A stretch of DNA of 64,000 nt from Planctomycetota bacterium (GCA_021800165.1 JAJYZF010000003.1:37101-101100); one strand, 5' to 3'. Shown: positions 9,007-18,806, counted from the first letter of the stretch. The notes: generated from the sequence alone by a model not told the origin. Translations and numbers: made by a program.

Positions 9007-10782
9007 TCAGGCGATTTTTCGTCGCCGCCCCGTCAGCAGTAATCCGGTGCCGAGAACGGCCATCATTGCCAAGCTAGCGGGTTCCGGCACGTTACCGACG
9101 GTCAAATCCAAAGCGTTCGCGGTCAAGGAGAATATCCCTGTTTGGCCAGGTGCCAGCCCGGTAACAGTCCAGCCGGTGAAATTGTCGGAGTTATTGTGGA
9201 GTCCACCAGTAAAATCAATCAACTGGTAAATGCCCGTTCCGAAGCCAACACCTGGGGTCACATCCAGGGTGATGCCTGTACCCAGAGTCAGCGCGGTGGT
9301 GTCTAGCAAATCGCCTGAGGTGCCCAGTGTGAAGTCGAGTTTGCTGCCATTACCCAGCGTGGTGCCGCCGTTGGCGTGAAAGCTCAAGCCAGCGGCATCG
9401 CCGACCTGTAAGGTACCGTCGTTGGTAAGCGCCCCGGTGATGATGCCGCTGCCACCGAAGGTTCCCGCGGCATCCACGGTAACCGAGCCTGTCCCGGTGC
9501 CGGACCCGGTGGTGTTATCCACCAAGAGCGTACCGCCTTGGACCACCGTTCCGTCCGCATACGTACTGTCGCCGGTAAATGTTTCCTGACCGCCGACGAG
9601 GAGTAAGGCAAGGTTGTTGTAGCTTACGTTGCCTATGTTGCCTGAATAGCTTTCGGTTAGCCCCGCCTGGCCAACCTCCACCGTATAAGCCTTGCCGTCA
9701 TGAGATTGGACGGGCAACCCCCCGCTCAGCGCCCCAAGGGAAACCGTCCCTGCATTGCCCGTCGAAATATTAATTGGACCATACTTATTACCGCCCGTCC
9801 AGAGGGCATTGGCGTCACCTGCGGCCAGGCTGGTGAGCGTAACGCCCTGGTTAACACTAATAGTACCCACGTAGTCGCTGTTGTTGCCGCCGAATGCAAA
9901 CTGGTTGGGGGTGGCCATGCTGATCGAGCTGCCCACTCCGCCGCCGGTAATATTGCCGTCGATGGCGAAGGTATTGCTGCTACTGGTGTTGCCAAGATTA
10001 ACGGCGACCGCGCCATTCACATCAACGTTGTTGGCAATAGTGATCGCACTGCTGGCTGTGTTGGCCGTAAGGGTGGTAACCTGCAGCGGAGACCCCGCTT
10101 CAGGGCCAAGCGTCACCACACCGGTTCCCAGCGCCTGATTGTTGCTGATGGTCACGTTGGCCGCATTGATTGTCGTCCCTCCGGAGTATGTGTTTGCGGC
10201 ACTCAAAGTCATGCCATTCTGGTAGTAACTGTTCAGGCCGTCGATCGTTAGAGCGGCAGGCCCGTTGGCACCGTCTGAGATGATGCCGGTTACATTCAGG
10301 TTATTGTATTTGTTATTGAGGGTCCAGGTTTGGCTTCCCTCTAGTGCAATGTTGGCACCAATACTAGAATTGCTAGAGGTCTCATCTGTTAGCCCTCCGA
10401 CTCCCAAGTCCACGGTAGCCGATCCGGTACCGGCGGCCAGCGTCAGCGTCCCGAGCGTCATTGAATCTGCTGAAACAGTACCATTCACCGTCGCGGTGAC
10501 CGTCCCACCAAAAACAGCGGCATCACCATCGGTCCAGGCAACAGACGCGACACCGCCAGAGGTCGGGCTCCAGTTCACATCCGTCGCCGTCGTATCCCAA
10601 TTCGTGTTGGTGTTGCCCGAAGATCCCCAATACAGGGTGGTCGTAGCCGAGGCCGAAGCTGACAGCCCCCCCGCCACCATTAACGCGGTGGCGATTGCCA
10701 ATTTGCCACGCCGTAATTTTGGCGTTATACCCCATGTTCCAAGAAAATTTTCTGGACGTGTTTCCCGATTACGTATCCTCAT
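9007..10782 (-). CDS. PEP-CTERM surface protein with autotransporter-type beta-strand repeats
   Basis: A 591-residue protein. Start ATG at 10780-10782 has GGAGG 8 nt upstream. A long basic N-region (MRIRNRETRPENFLG) leads to a hydrophobic signal segment ending ASASATT. The body is Gly/Thr/Asn-rich, low in charge, with repeats of the autotransporter-associated beta-strand type (GGTTINAANVTISNNQALGT; GGTLLVDNTTGSGTGTGS). The C-terminus is a complete PEP-CTERM sorting signal: VPEPASLAMM, a hydrophobic helix, then the basic tail GRRRK. PEP-CTERM proteins are sorted by an exosortase, usually together with exopolysaccharide; no exosortase gene is in this window. The body has no catalytic motif, so a structural or adhesive role is likely. 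The divergent neighbour is the lipoprotein glycosidase. Confidence 0.88.
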   Translation of the reverse strand: MRIRNRETRPENFLGTWGITPKLRRGKLAIATALMVAGGLSASASATTTLYWGSSGNTNTNWDTTATDVNWSPTSGGVASVAWTDGDAAVFGGTVTATVNGTVSADSMTLGTLTLAAGTGSATVDLGVGGLTDETSSNSSIGANIALEGSQTWTLNNKYNNLNVTGIISDGANGPAALTIDGLNSYYQNGMTLSAANTYSGGTTINAANVTISNNQALGTGVVTLGPEAGSPLQVTTLTANTASSAITIANNVDVNGAVAVNLGNTSSSNTFAIDGNITGGGVGSSISMATPNQFAFGGNNSDYVGTISVNQGVTLTSLAAGDANALWTGGNKYGPINISTGNAGTVSLGALSGGLPVQSHDGKAYTVEVGQAGLTESYSGNIGNVSYNNLALLLVGGQETFTGDSTYADGTVVQGGTLLVDNTTGSGTGTGSVTVDAAGTFGGSGIITGALTNDGTLQVGDAAGLSFHANGGTTLGNGSKLDFTLGTSGDLLDTTALTLGTGITLDVTPGVGFGTGIYQLIDFTGGLHNNSDNFTGWTVTGLAPGQTGIFSLTANALDLTVGNVPEPASLAMMAVLGTGLLLTGRRRKIA

Positions 10783-11092
10783 GATGAGAGCCTCCAATAT
10801 GAAAACGTGAAAATGCCGTGCAACAAAGCATAGCAAGTCGGCCAACCGGCTCAACTCAGGATGTACAATAGCCTCCCGCATCGCGAATTGCAAGAAATTT
10901 CTTAAAAAAAAGGCATATTTTTTTGCTAAATTTTTATAAGTATCTTATTTAATGTTACTTATAAATCAAAAAAAGGCGTTATATTTGACGATATTTTTTC
11001 TTTTTTTCGCCTACGGTTCGCCCAAGCAAAGGATTTATTTCCTGGAATCACGTCCTATTGACGCCAATACCTTGCCGCGATAGACTAAGGTC
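10783..11092. promoter_or_regulatory. AT-rich divergent promoter region
   Basis: This 310-bp gap lies between the divergent PEP-CTERM and glycosidase genes. From about 10895 to 11010 it is markedly AT-rich compared with the GC-rich surroundings, with phased A and T runs (A8 near 10911, T7 near 10918) that could bend DNA. It contains a perfect 10-bp inverted repeat listed separately. Both flanking genes probably start transcription here; exact promoters could not be assigned because so many AT-rich hexamers fit. Confidence 0.5.
10933..10965. repeat. Perfect 10-bp inverted repeat, candidate operator
   Basis: TTTATAAGTA at 10933-10942 and its exact reverse complement TACTTATAAA at 10956-10965 are separated by 13 bp. 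The centre-to-centre distance of 23 bp is about two helical turns, which suits a dimeric regulator. It sits between two divergently transcribed genes. An alternative is a cruciform or RNA hairpin of no regulatory meaning in AT-rich DNA. Confidence 0.5.
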
Positions 11093-13567
11093 ATGAAAAA
11101 AATAGCTTTAGTTTTGCTGCTGTTTCTGGCTGGTTTACTGTTAGCTTCATGCACCCGCAAACCAAGCCACGTGCATCCTGCACCCCATGCCCGCAATCCC
11201 GCGTCGACTCCGCCCAAAGTCGCCATCACAGCGCTCCCCGGCTGGTCCGCCGCCGACAACTCGGTCGCGCTAGCCCAACCTGGCGTGCCGCAGAGCTTGG
11301 GCGTGAACATCCATTTTTACCAGGACCGACCTGGCGAAATGAAAATGCTGACTGCGGCGGGTTTTCATTGGATCCGTATGGACGCCCACTGGGCCGCAGA
11401 AGAAAAGCAGAAAGGTGTTTACAACTTTTCCGATATCGCCGCACTGGTTTCAATGATAACCCGCAACCACCTGGGTGCGATCGTGATTCTTGATTACACG
11501 AATCCACTCTATGACCACGGCCTCTCGCCGTACAACCAAGTCGGTCGCGACGCCTTTGCGGCTTGGGCGGCGGCCTTGGTCAAGAAGTTTGCCGGCTACC
11601 ACATTCTCTGGGAAATGTACAATGAACCCAACGGTTACGATTTTTGGTGGTCGCCCCCACATATACGCAAGCCCAACGTCCATAACTACATTAAACTGGC
11701 TCTGGCCGTTGGCCAAGCGATCCGCAGAGTAAATCCACGAGCCAAATACGTTGGACCGGCCCTTTCCAAAATGGATTTCCCTTTTCTCAAGGCGTGTTTT
11801 AAGGCTGGCTTGCTTCGGTACTGGAATGCCGTGACGGTGCACCCCTATCGGAGCCGTCCACCGGAAACTGTAGCTGCGGACTATCGTAGAATTCGGGCGA
11901 TGATTCACCGGTACGAGCCTGCCGGAACACATATTCCGATCATCAGCGGAGAATGGGGTTATGCGTCCGGACCGAAATTCAGTACGCGGCGGCAAGCGCG
12001 ATATCTAGCCCGGCAATTTTTGACCAATATGGCCAATGGCATACCGATCTCGATCTGGTATGACTGGCACGACGATGGGCCGAATCCCAATAATCCCGAG
12101 AACAACTTCGGCATTACCCATTTTACGTACGTAGGAGCACGCAATCCAGTCTATCGGCCCAAGCCCGCTTATTGGGCTGTCAAGGCCATGTCCAGCGCCT
12201 TGGCCGGCTTCCGATTCAACAAGCGACTGCGACTGGCCTCGCCACAGGACCATGTACTTCTATTTAGCAAAGGCCACAAAGTTCGGCTGGTCGCCTGGAC
12301 CCAGGCCACAGCACACAGCGTGCGAATTCCCGCCAGTCCCGGCCGTTTTGCAGTAACATCTTACCTTGGCAAGAAATTGCCCGGCGTTAGAGCCACTACC
12401 CGCGGCCTGAAAATTAAACTAACCAAAGCGCCGCAATATCTGGTTCCGACCGGGTCTAATAATCTTCTGACCATAGCCGCGGACTGGCAGACGCTTCCAC
12501 TGGAAAAATTTGGCCACGGTCCGGAACACGTGGTATTCCAAACGCGCGTGGCCGATCCCACCAGCCAGGTGATCGGCGTAAGGCTGTTTTCCGGGGCAGC
12601 TCTTGTCGGTAAGGGCCGCATTAAACCGGGCGCATATCGGGTGTTCTCTATCGTGCGGCCTATCCTACGATCCAGTGTCCGGAAACCTTTGCGGGTGCTA
12701 CTGGCCATTACGGGCATGGGAAAAATAGCCCAGCAAACGCGAATATCCGTGGTCAACCCGCTGCGGGTTGAGATATTGCCGCTTGGGAAACAAAAATTTA
12801 TGGCACGGATCGATAATCCGACAGGGGAAGAATTTTCAGGCACAGCCGAATTCAGTGCCCGTAAGGGCCAGATCATCGCACGCGGGAAAACATTGCTGGC
12901 CATCCTGGCGGGGAAGCATCACATAACAATCGACGCGCGGTCTAACAGGCCGCTGCCCATAAACCCGCAAGTCCACGTGACGCTGGTTTCCACCAGTGGA
13001 CAACTTGTAGCCGAATCAAGTTTCCAGTGCCAGACTAACCTCGCTTGGAGCTTTGGCAGTCCCAGCGTGGGCACATGGCCAGGCACCGCCCAAGGAGATA
13101 GCTGGGTTGCCGCCAAGCCGCCCGCTCCGCCACCCACACAAACCGGCCCGGTGATGAGGCTCTCTTACCACTTTCGCAAAAAGGGGGCTCCTGTCGTTTC
13201 AGTTGTGCTCTGGGGCGGAAACAGAAATCCGTTAAGGTTGATTATTGGACAACCGCGATACATGACTCTGTGGCTCTACGGAGACGACAGCGACAACGGC
13301 ATGGTGGCCCGCTTCAAGGATACCACGGGCCAGGTATTCCAGCCGCAAAGCGGTCCCATCGACTGGAAAGGCTGGAAGGCGGTGCGGTTCGTCCTAAACA
13401 GGTCGAGCGTGTGGCATTACGGCGGCGCGGATAATGGCACCATTCATTATCCAATTCAATGGAATTGCGTATTTTTGTTGGATGGGTCTATTCGGCGGCA
13501 CCGGATGGGAATAATATATATGGCCTCTCCGACCATTGTTGGGACCGGCCAGGTAACACCGAAATAA
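11093..13567 (+). CDS. Lipoprotein glycoside hydrolase, clan GH-A (TIM barrel)
   Basis: An 824-residue protein. The N-terminus MKKIALVLLLFLAGLLLASC is a lipoprotein signal with lipobox LAS-C20. The N-terminal third is a TIM-barrel glycosidase: FHWIRMDAHW, then WEMYNEP with the probable acid/base E178, later VHPYRS and ISGEWGY with the probable nucleophile E287. The spacing and NEP / GEWG motifs fit clan GH-A (GH39/GH5-like families). About 400 further residues look beta-rich, probably accessory or carbohydrate-binding domains. It is divergent from the PEP-CTERM gene and upstream of the LacI regulator, so a role in extracellular polysaccharide breakdown is likely. Exact GH family and substrate cannot be fixed by eye. 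Confidence 0.82.
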   Translation: MKKIALVLLLFLAGLLLASCTRKPSHVHPAPHARNPASTPPKVAITALPGWSAADNSVALAQPGVPQSLGVNIHFYQDRPGEMKMLTAAGFHWIRMDAHWAAEEKQKGVYNFSDIAALVSMITRNHLGAIVILDYTNPLYDHGLSPYNQVGRDAFAAWAAALVKKFAGYHILWEMYNEPNGYDFWWSPPHIRKPNVHNYIKLALAVGQAIRRVNPRAKYVGPALSKMDFPFLKACFKAGLLRYWNAVTVHPYRSRPPETVAADYRRIRAMIHRYEPAGTHIPIISGEWGYASGPKFSTRRQARYLARQFLTNMANGIPISIWYDWHDDGPNPNNPENNFGITHFTYVGARNPVYRPKPAYWAVKAMSSALAGFRFNKRLRLASPQDHVLLFSKGHKVRLVAWTQATAHSVRIPASPGRFAVTSYLGKKLPGVRATTRGLKIKLTKAPQYLVPTGSNNLLTIAADWQTLPLEKFGHGPEHVVFQTRVADPTSQVIGVRLFSGAALVGKGRIKPGAYRVFSIVRPILRSSVRKPLRVLLAITGMGKIAQQTRISVVNPLRVEILPLGKQKFMARIDNPTGEEFSGTAEFSARKGQIIARGKTLLAILAGKHHITIDARSNRPLPINPQVHVTLVSTSGQLVAESSFQCQTNLAWSFGSPSVGTWPGTAQGDSWVAAKPPAPPPTQTGPVMRLSYHFRKKGAPVVSVVLWGGNRNPLRLIIGQPRYMTLWLYGDDSDNGMVARFKDTTGQVFQPQSGPIDWKGWKAVRFVLNRSSVWHYGGADNGTIHYPIQWNCVFLLDGSIRRHRMGIIYMASPTIVGTGQVTPK

Positions 13568-13607
13568 CCCAGATTTTGGACTACGGAAAATTTGGGGTGC
13601 ATTATGC

Positions 13608-13636
13608 TTGATTGTTTCCCGGAAAATTGATATAAT
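13608..13636 (+). promoter_or_regulatory. Sigma70-type promoter for the LacI regulator gene
   Basis: A -35-like TTGATT at 13608-13613, a 17-bp spacer, and a perfect -10 TATAAT at 13631-13636 lie 36 bp before the LacI start, between it and the upstream glycosidase. Position and spacing make this a good housekeeping promoter candidate. Confidence 0.7.
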
Positions 13637-13671
13637 GAAATTAAGTTGGTAATGCCGCGAAAGGAGTCTCC

Positions 13672-14709
13672 ATGGCGACTATGACGTTAGATGAAGTAGC
13701 CAAAATAGCAGGGGTTTCCAAATCCACCGTCTCGCGTGTCATCAACAATTCCTCACGCGTGGCTCCCGACGTGTCGCGTCTGGTGCTCGACACTATGCAA
13801 AAAATAGGTTATCAAGTGCCCGCCCGCCGCCCTGGGCCAAAAGCCATCGGCCGCAAAGGCATTCGTACTGGCAACATTCTGCTGCTCATGCTGGGTATGA
13901 GCGCCGGGGAACAGTTTCTGGGGCGTGGTTATCCGGAATTGTTGAATGGTATAGAAAATGCCACCCGAGAGAGCGGGTTGAAGCTCATTTTTTCCGGCAT
14001 TGACCGGGACGGCGTTATCCCCGTAGCCTTGGACGAAGATGAGGTGGATGGGGTATTGCTTTTTGGCCACAGCCATTCCCTCTCACAAGCCGCCGGGGCG
14101 AGGCTCAAAGATATCCCCACTGTCGGCCTCATGCGTGGGTTCGATGAACTTCGCGGCCAAATTGATCGAGTTCTGTACGACAATGCCATGGTCGGCCCAA
14201 TGGCCGCCGATTATCTGGCCAAGCGCGGGCACAAGTGCGTGGGGTTTTGGAGCATTGACCCCCTGCACCCGGCATTTATTCCGCGACTCAGAGATTTCAC
14301 TAGGGTGGCCCAAGAAATCGGCTTAGAGGTGGTGTCGCTGGTTGCAGACCACAAGCCGGAAACATTCCGGCAGGAACTCGCTCAATACCAGGCCCTCTCA
14401 GAACGGTTGATTGCCGCCCCTGGAAAAATTACTGGCTTGTTTGTCGCGGCCGACTACCAATTACCGCAGCTTTACCATTCTTTGGAACTCAAAGGGATGC
14501 GGCCGGGAAAAGATTTGGATTTTATATCCTGCGATAATGCTCCTTTCTTCCTGGATCATCTTACTCCGCGGCCCGCATCGATTGACATTAATCTTAAACT
14601 GGTGGGCCGGCGCGGGGTCGAACAGTTATTATGGCGAATGGCCAATCCGGCGATCTGCAACCGATCCCATCTGCTCATTGAACCGGTGTTGGTGCCAGCC
14701 ATGGACTAA
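13672..14709 (+). CDS. LacI family transcriptional regulator
   Basis: A 345-residue protein. The N-terminus [20 protein letters not shown] is the LacI helix-turn-helix with hinge region, followed by a periplasmic-binding-protein-like effector domain. The start ATG at 13672 has AAAGGAG upstream. LacI proteins repress or activate carbohydrate genes in response to a sugar. Here it sits between an extracellular glycosidase and a pseudopilin/GH99-like pair, so local control of this carbohydrate region is the natural inference. The linker after the HTH is basic ([14 protein letters not shown]). The effector is unknown. Confidence 0.93.
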   Translation: MATMTLDEVAKIAGVSKSTVSRVINNSSRVAPDVSRLVLDTMQKIGYQVPARRPGPKAIGRKGIRTGNILLLMLGMSAGEQFLGRGYPELLNGIENATRESGLKLIFSGIDRDGVIPVALDEDEVDGVLLFGHSHSLSQAAGARLKDIPTVGLMRGFDELRGQIDRVLYDNAMVGPMAADYLAKRGHKCVGFWSIDPLHPAFIPRLRDFTRVAQEIGLEVVSLVADHKPETFRQELAQYQALSERLIAAPGKITGLFVAADYQLPQLYHSLELKGMRPGKDLDFISCDNAPFFLDHLTPRPASIDINLKLVGRRGVEQLLWRMANPAICNRSHLLIEPVLVPAMD

Positions 14710-14756
14710 AGGGACCGCAGGTTAAGATGGTCCCGCTAACAGTGAGGATTTTCGTC

Positions 14757-15677
14757 ATGAAACGCAAGGTGGCCGACGGTTTTACCCTCATCGAGCTCCT
14801 CGTGGTGATCTCGATTATCGCCATTCTCATCGCCCTGTTGTTACCGGCCTTGGCGGCGGCCCGCGAGGAGGCGAATTGTGTGGTGTGCCTCTCCAAGCTC
14901 AAGCAGATGGGTACCGCCATGGAAGAATACGTAGATCAATACAATGACGTTATTCCCTATGGCGATATCCCCTACTCCAACGCCAGTACGGGCCAGATTA
15001 ATAACGGATCTAGCAGCAGCCAACCCGATTGGACCGATTGGACCGTTCTCTTGTCATACGAGATGGTGGGAGGCGGCGCAGGCTACAACACCGAAACCGC
15101 CGCCCAAAAACAATTTTGTGCACAATTTTTTTCCGACAGCGACACCCTGCCAGGCAGCACGGAAGATTATTCCTGCCACCCGGTTCTGATGCCCACATTC
15201 GACGGCGGCAGCATCGCGCCATCCAGTGGGGCGTGGCCCGCCAGCTACGACGCTGCCACCGGCGGGGCATTTCCGCTGTACCGCATGGACAACATTCAGC
15301 GTCCCTCAGACCTGGTGATGATTATGGACGGCACCCAAATTGTTTCCGCCGGCGCGTCCACCGGCAATGCCGACAGCCAGTGCAAGAACATCAACAAGGC
15401 CAGTATCAACGGCGGTTCTTACCTCCTCTATGGTAGAGCCACCTGGCCGCCCGCCTACGAAACTCGACCCATCGACGCGGGACTGAATGTGGATTCCATC
15501 GGCGGCTACATCACCGGAGCCAACAACGAGCCGGAGTGGGGCAACATCCGCTGGCGGCATGATGGCAACAATGCGGCGAATTTTCTGTTTGTGGACGGCC
15601 ACGCTGAAACGCGAGAGTATAATTCCGAATACAATTCGCAACTCAAAAACTACAACGTTGATATTCAGGCCCAATAA
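14757..15677 (+). CDS. Pseudopilin-like protein with prepilin N-terminus
   Basis: A 306-residue protein. After a short basic leader the sequence [20 protein letters not shown] is a type IV prepilin/pseudopilin cleavage and methylation motif (cut after G, E at +5), giving one N-terminal helix that anchors or assembles the protein. The C-terminal [12 protein letters not shown] is the motif shared by the large planctomycete pseudopilin-like families. ATG 14757 is chosen because GAGGA lies about 9 nt upstream; the longer frame starts at 14727. It follows the LacI gene closely and precedes the GH99-like gene, so the three may be co-transcribed. These proteins are numerous in Planctomycetota and their exact role is not settled. 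Confidence 0.85.
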   Translation: MKRKVADGFTLIELLVVISIIAILIALLLPALAAAREEANCVVCLSKLKQMGTAMEEYVDQYNDVIPYGDIPYSNASTGQINNGSSSSQPDWTDWTVLLSYEMVGGGAGYNTETAAQKQFCAQFFSDSDTLPGSTEDYSCHPVLMPTFDGGSIAPSSGAWPASYDAATGGAFPLYRMDNIQRPSDLVMIMDGTQIVSAGASTGNADSQCKNINKASINGGSYLLYGRATWPPAYETRPIDAGLNVDSIGGYITGANNEPEWGNIRWRHDGNNAANFLFVDGHAETREYNSEYNSQLKNYNVDIQAQ

Positions 15678-15700
15678 ATCGCAACCAGGAGCTGATCGGG

Positions 15701-16837
15701 GTGGGTAAATCACAGTACGAAGTCGCGGCCTATTATTTCCCCAATTGGCACGTCGACCCACAGAATGAACTCTGGTACGGACCCGGTTGGACCGAGTGGA
15801 ACCTTGTGCAGGCCGCCAAACCGCGCTATCCCGGCCACGCGCAGCCCAAGGTCCCTGCTTGGGGGTATTTCGACGAGAGCGATCCCGCCTGGGCGAGCCG
15901 CGAGATAACCTTGGCCCGGGAACATGGCGTTACGGCTTTTATTTATGACTGGTATTGGTACCACAATAAGCCCTACCTGCAGGGTGGGTTGGAACACGGC
16001 TTCCTGCAGGCACCCAATCACCGCACGATGAAGTTTGCTCTCATGTGGGCCAACCATACCTGGGTCAACATTCACCCCGCCCAGTTCAATAACCACCCGG
16101 AAGGTTTGGCCCGGGGAGAACTTTCAAAAAACCAATGGGAATCCGCCACCGATTACATCGTACAAAATTATTTTTCGAGACAAAATTATCTACGCTTGGA
16201 TGGCCGGCTCTACTTTTCGATCTATGAGCTGGCCACCCTGATCAACGGACTTGGCGGCCTTTCCGCAACCCAAGACGCCTTGAACTCGCTGCGCAAGAAG
16301 GTTTCCCGCGCCGGCCTGGGCGAGTTGCACTTAAACGCAATTCTCTGGGGCGTGCAGATTTTACCGGCGGAAGTAAAACTCGACCACGCCGGCGCGGTTG
16401 TCGAATTTTTGGGGTTTAACAGCACCACCACCTACGCCTGGGTCCATCATTACAACCCTAATGAGCATGGCTTCCCACGGGGCAGTTACGCCCAGGCCAT
16501 GGCCGCCAATTTCGCCCAATGGCGGAAAAGCCGCCTGGATTTACCGATTCCTTACTATCCCAACGTTAGTATGGGGTGGGATCCAAGTCCCCGCACCGTC
16601 CAAACCTCGCCCTATGCCAATCGTGGCTACCCCTGGACGGCCGTACTGGAAGGCAACACACCGGCGGCATTCCGACAGGCCCTGCACCACGCCAAGGAAT
16701 TCCTGGATGGGTCGCCCACGGCCGCCAAGTTCCTGACGCTCAATGCTTGGAATGAATGGACCGAAGGTTCCTACCTTCTACCGGATACGGTCCACGGAAC
16801 GGCCTACCTTCAGGCCATCCGCGATGTATTCGGTTAA
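15701..16837 (+). CDS. GH99/WbsX-like glycan-processing protein
   Basis: A 378-residue protein starting at GTG 15701 with AGGAG about 9 nt upstream. The beginning (EVAAYYFPNWH, then NELWYGPGWTEWNLVQAAKP) and later FIYDWYWYHNKPYLQGGLE, ALMWANHTW and TLNAWNEWTEGSYLLP are typical of the glycoside-hydrolase-family-99-like / WbsX group, found in O-antigen clusters and in planctomycete polysaccharide loci. No signal peptide is evident. It lies 23 bp downstream of the pseudopilin gene. Whether it is a hydrolase or part of glycan synthesis cannot be decided from sequence. Confidence 0.82.
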   Translation: MGKSQYEVAAYYFPNWHVDPQNELWYGPGWTEWNLVQAAKPRYPGHAQPKVPAWGYFDESDPAWASREITLAREHGVTAFIYDWYWYHNKPYLQGGLEHGFLQAPNHRTMKFALMWANHTWVNIHPAQFNNHPEGLARGELSKNQWESATDYIVQNYFSRQNYLRLDGRLYFSIYELATLINGLGGLSATQDALNSLRKKVSRAGLGELHLNAILWGVQILPAEVKLDHAGAVVEFLGFNSTTTYAWVHHYNPNEHGFPRGSYAQAMAANFAQWRKSRLDLPIPYYPNVSMGWDPSPRTVQTSPYANRGYPWTAVLEGNTPAAFRQALHHAKEFLDGSPTAAKFLTLNAWNEWTEGSYLLPDTVHGTAYLQAIRDVFG

Positions 16838-17180
16838 TGTCATCACCCAAGTAGAGGCTAGGCTGGTGAAAATTTTGAGAATTGAGCGAATAACGGAGGT
16901 GGGGCAAAACTTGGTTCTGTTGCGCCTCGAGGGATCTGGCGGCGGAAGCGGATGGTAATTTTGCGTTTTGTTTGCCCGGCGGAAGTCCTGATTCATCGGG
17001 AGGCCACGGCCAAAAAAATGGCCGGGCTGGAGGATAGGGGAACACAAATCGGATGCAACGATATTTTCATCAGGCCAAGCACAGGCTATAATAGTAAATG
17101 CCCCGTTGCCGAAAGATTCGCCTACGGCGGCCTAACTACCAGGCGAAGACCCCGAACACGAATGCCAACGGAAAGTGCGC
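16838..17180. other. Intergenic region before the DnaQ-like gene
   Basis: This 343-bp gap has no convincing gene. A small hairpin (CGGCCA at 17007-17012, TGGCCG at 17019-17024, A-rich loop) has no following T tract, so it is a weak terminator candidate for the GH99-like gene. The downstream part holds the promoter listed separately. Confidence 0.4.
17064..17092 (+). promoter_or_regulatory. Promoter for the DnaQ-like exonuclease gene
   Basis: A -35-like TTTTCA at 17064-17069, a 17-bp spacer and a perfect -10 TATAAT at 17087-17092 lie about 90 bp before the start codon. Confidence 0.55.
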
Positions 17181-17690
17181 ATGATAAACTTCACCGCCAT
17201 TGATTTTGAAACCGCCAACTACCAGCGAGACAGCGCTTGTTCATTGGCGATGATCAAGGTTATTGACGGCGCAATTGTGGATCAGTGGTTTGCCCTTATT
17301 CATCCACCACCTGGTGATTTTGTATTCACCTATCTGCACGGCATATCCGAGGCGGATGTCGCCTCGGCCAAAACCTTCGCCGAACATTGGCCTGATATCC
17401 GTGCTTTCTGCCGCGACACACCGATTCTCGCCGCACACAATGCGGCCTTTGACCGGGAAGTCTTGCAGTCATGCTGCCGATTTTATCGCATCAAGCCACC
17501 GCCCTATCGATTTGTATGCACTGTGCAAGCCGCCCGATGGGCTTGGCCCGGTTTACCCCGACACACCCTCGACGCAGTATGCCGCAAACTGAATCTTCCG
17601 CTCAACCATCATGATGCCCAGTCGGACGCGCAAGCCTGCGCCCGCATTTTGCTGCGCACCATCCAAGACGGTTATCCGATCAGCCATTGA
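17181..17690 (+). CDS. DnaQ-like DEDDh 3'-5' exonuclease
   Basis: A 169-residue protein with a single exonuclease domain. Exo I is AIDFETA (D8, E10), Exo II is in HNAAFDREVL, and Exo III is HHDAQSDAQACARIL with the DEDDh His and Asp. This matches the proofreading-exonuclease (epsilon/RNase T-like) superfamily at about the minimal domain length. It could trim DNA or RNA 3' ends; no polymerase partner is adjacent. GTG at 17175 is in frame, but ATG 17181 has CGGAAA at a better distance. It is convergent with purM, with 33 bp between stops. Confidence 0.88.
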   Translation: MINFTAIDFETANYQRDSACSLAMIKVIDGAIVDQWFALIHPPPGDFVFTYLHGISEADVASAKTFAEHWPDIRAFCRDTPILAAHNAAFDREVLQSCCRFYRIKPPPYRFVCTVQAARWAWPGLPRHTLDAVCRKLNLPLNHHDAQSDAQACARILLRTIQDGYPISH

Positions 17691-17723
17691 TAAGGGCCAA
17701 AGTCCGCACCCAGTATTTTGTGT

Positions 17724-18806
17724 TCAGCTCCATTCAAACTGATTGGTCCCGTCCGCCTTTTTCACCTTACCAAGGAGATAGGGTGTTTCGCCCAACGTCC
17801 GCAGGTGTGCCATAATGGGCTTGGCGTAATCCGGCCTTACCACAATGCAAAACCCGATGCCCATGTTAAACACGTTGAACATTTCTTGCTGATCCACGGG
17901 TCCATTTTTCGCCAGCCACGTAAAAATCGGCGGAATGGTCCAGGCATCCCGGCGCAGCCGCACGCCCAAACCATCCGGCAATACACGCGGTAAATTGCCC
18001 GGCAAGCCACCCCCGGTAATATGGCTCATTGCCCTTATCACATGTTTCACCCGGTATCTTTTCAGCAAAGCCAAGACCGATTTAACGTAAATTCGTGTTG
18101 GCTTAAGCAACTCTTCACCAAGCGTGCATTTGAATTCCTCAATAAAATCACCGGGCGATAGTTTGAGTTTGTCAAAACATATTTTCCGCACCAAGGCATA
18201 GCCATTGGAATGAATGCCGCTGCTGGCTAAACCAATGACACTGTCTCCAACTTTGACCTCCGAGCCATCCAAGACTTTGTCCCGTTCAACGACGCCCACG
18301 GCGAAGCCGGCCATATCAAATTCGCCCGGCGCGTAGACAGCCGGCATTTCCGCAGTTTCCCCGCCCAGCAGCGCTGCACCGGCTTCCACGCAACCATCAG
18401 AAACGCCTTTGACCATTTCCGTAGTAATGGCCGGGTCCAGCTTATGCACCGCCAGGTAATCCAGGAAAAATAAAGGCTCCCCGCCCTGCACCACCAGGTC
18501 GTTGACACTCATGGCCACCAGATCGATGCCCACGGTATCGTACTTTTTCATTTGGGCGGCGATTTTTATTTTCGTTCCCACTCCGTCGGTACAGGCAATG
18601 AGGACCGGCTCACGATAGTTGCGGGCAAAAAGTTTTTCGTTAAAGTCCAACCGGAAAAGGCCGGCGAAGGCTCCATATTTGCCCAGCACCCGCGGTCCGT
18701 GCGTCCGGGCGCAGAGGTGTTGTATCTGGTCAACCATTGCATCGCCGGCGTCGATATCGACACCAGCTTGTTTGTACGTGATATTGCCAAGTTTCCGCTT
18801 TTTCAT
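17724..18806 (-). CDS. purM: Phosphoribosylformylglycinamidine cyclo-ligase (AIR synthase)
   Basis: A 360-residue protein, near the usual PurM length of about 345. It makes aminoimidazole ribonucleotide from FGAM with ATP in purine synthesis. Recognisable PurM motifs are NITYKQAGVDIDAGD near the N-terminus, VLIACTDGVGTKIKIA, GIDLVAMSVNDLV, ALLGGETAEMP and HITGGGLPGNLPRVL. The frame extends upstream to 19046 with unrelated residues; ATG at 18804-18806 matches the family N-terminus although no clear ribosome-binding site precedes it. No other purine gene is in the window. Confidence 0.95.
   Translation of the reverse strand: MKKRKLGNITYKQAGVDIDAGDAMVDQIQHLCARTHGPRVLGKYGAFAGLFRLDFNEKLFARNYREPVLIACTDGVGTKIKIAAQMKKYDTVGIDLVAMSVNDLVVQGGEPLFFLDYLAVHKLDPAITTEMVKGVSDGCVEAGAALLGGETAEMPAVYAPGEFDMAGFAVGVVERDKVLDGSEVKVGDSVIGLASSGIHSNGYALVRKICFDKLKLSPGDFIEEFKCTLGEELLKPTRIYVKSVLALLKRYRVKHVIRAMSHITGGGLPGNLPRVLPDGLGVRLRRDAWTIPPIFTWLAKNGPVDQQEMFNVFNMGIGFCIVVRPDYAKPIMAHLRTLGETPYLLGKVKKADGTNQFEWS

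Noticed and set aside
8802..9077. 91-codon plus-strand frame overlapping the end of the PEP-CTERM gene
   Set aside because: Overlaps a well-supported PEP-CTERM tail on the other strand and has no family resemblance.
17007..17024. Hairpin CGGCCA / TGGCCG as a terminator after the GH99-like gene
   Set aside because: Only six base pairs and no T tract follow, so it is not listed as a terminator.
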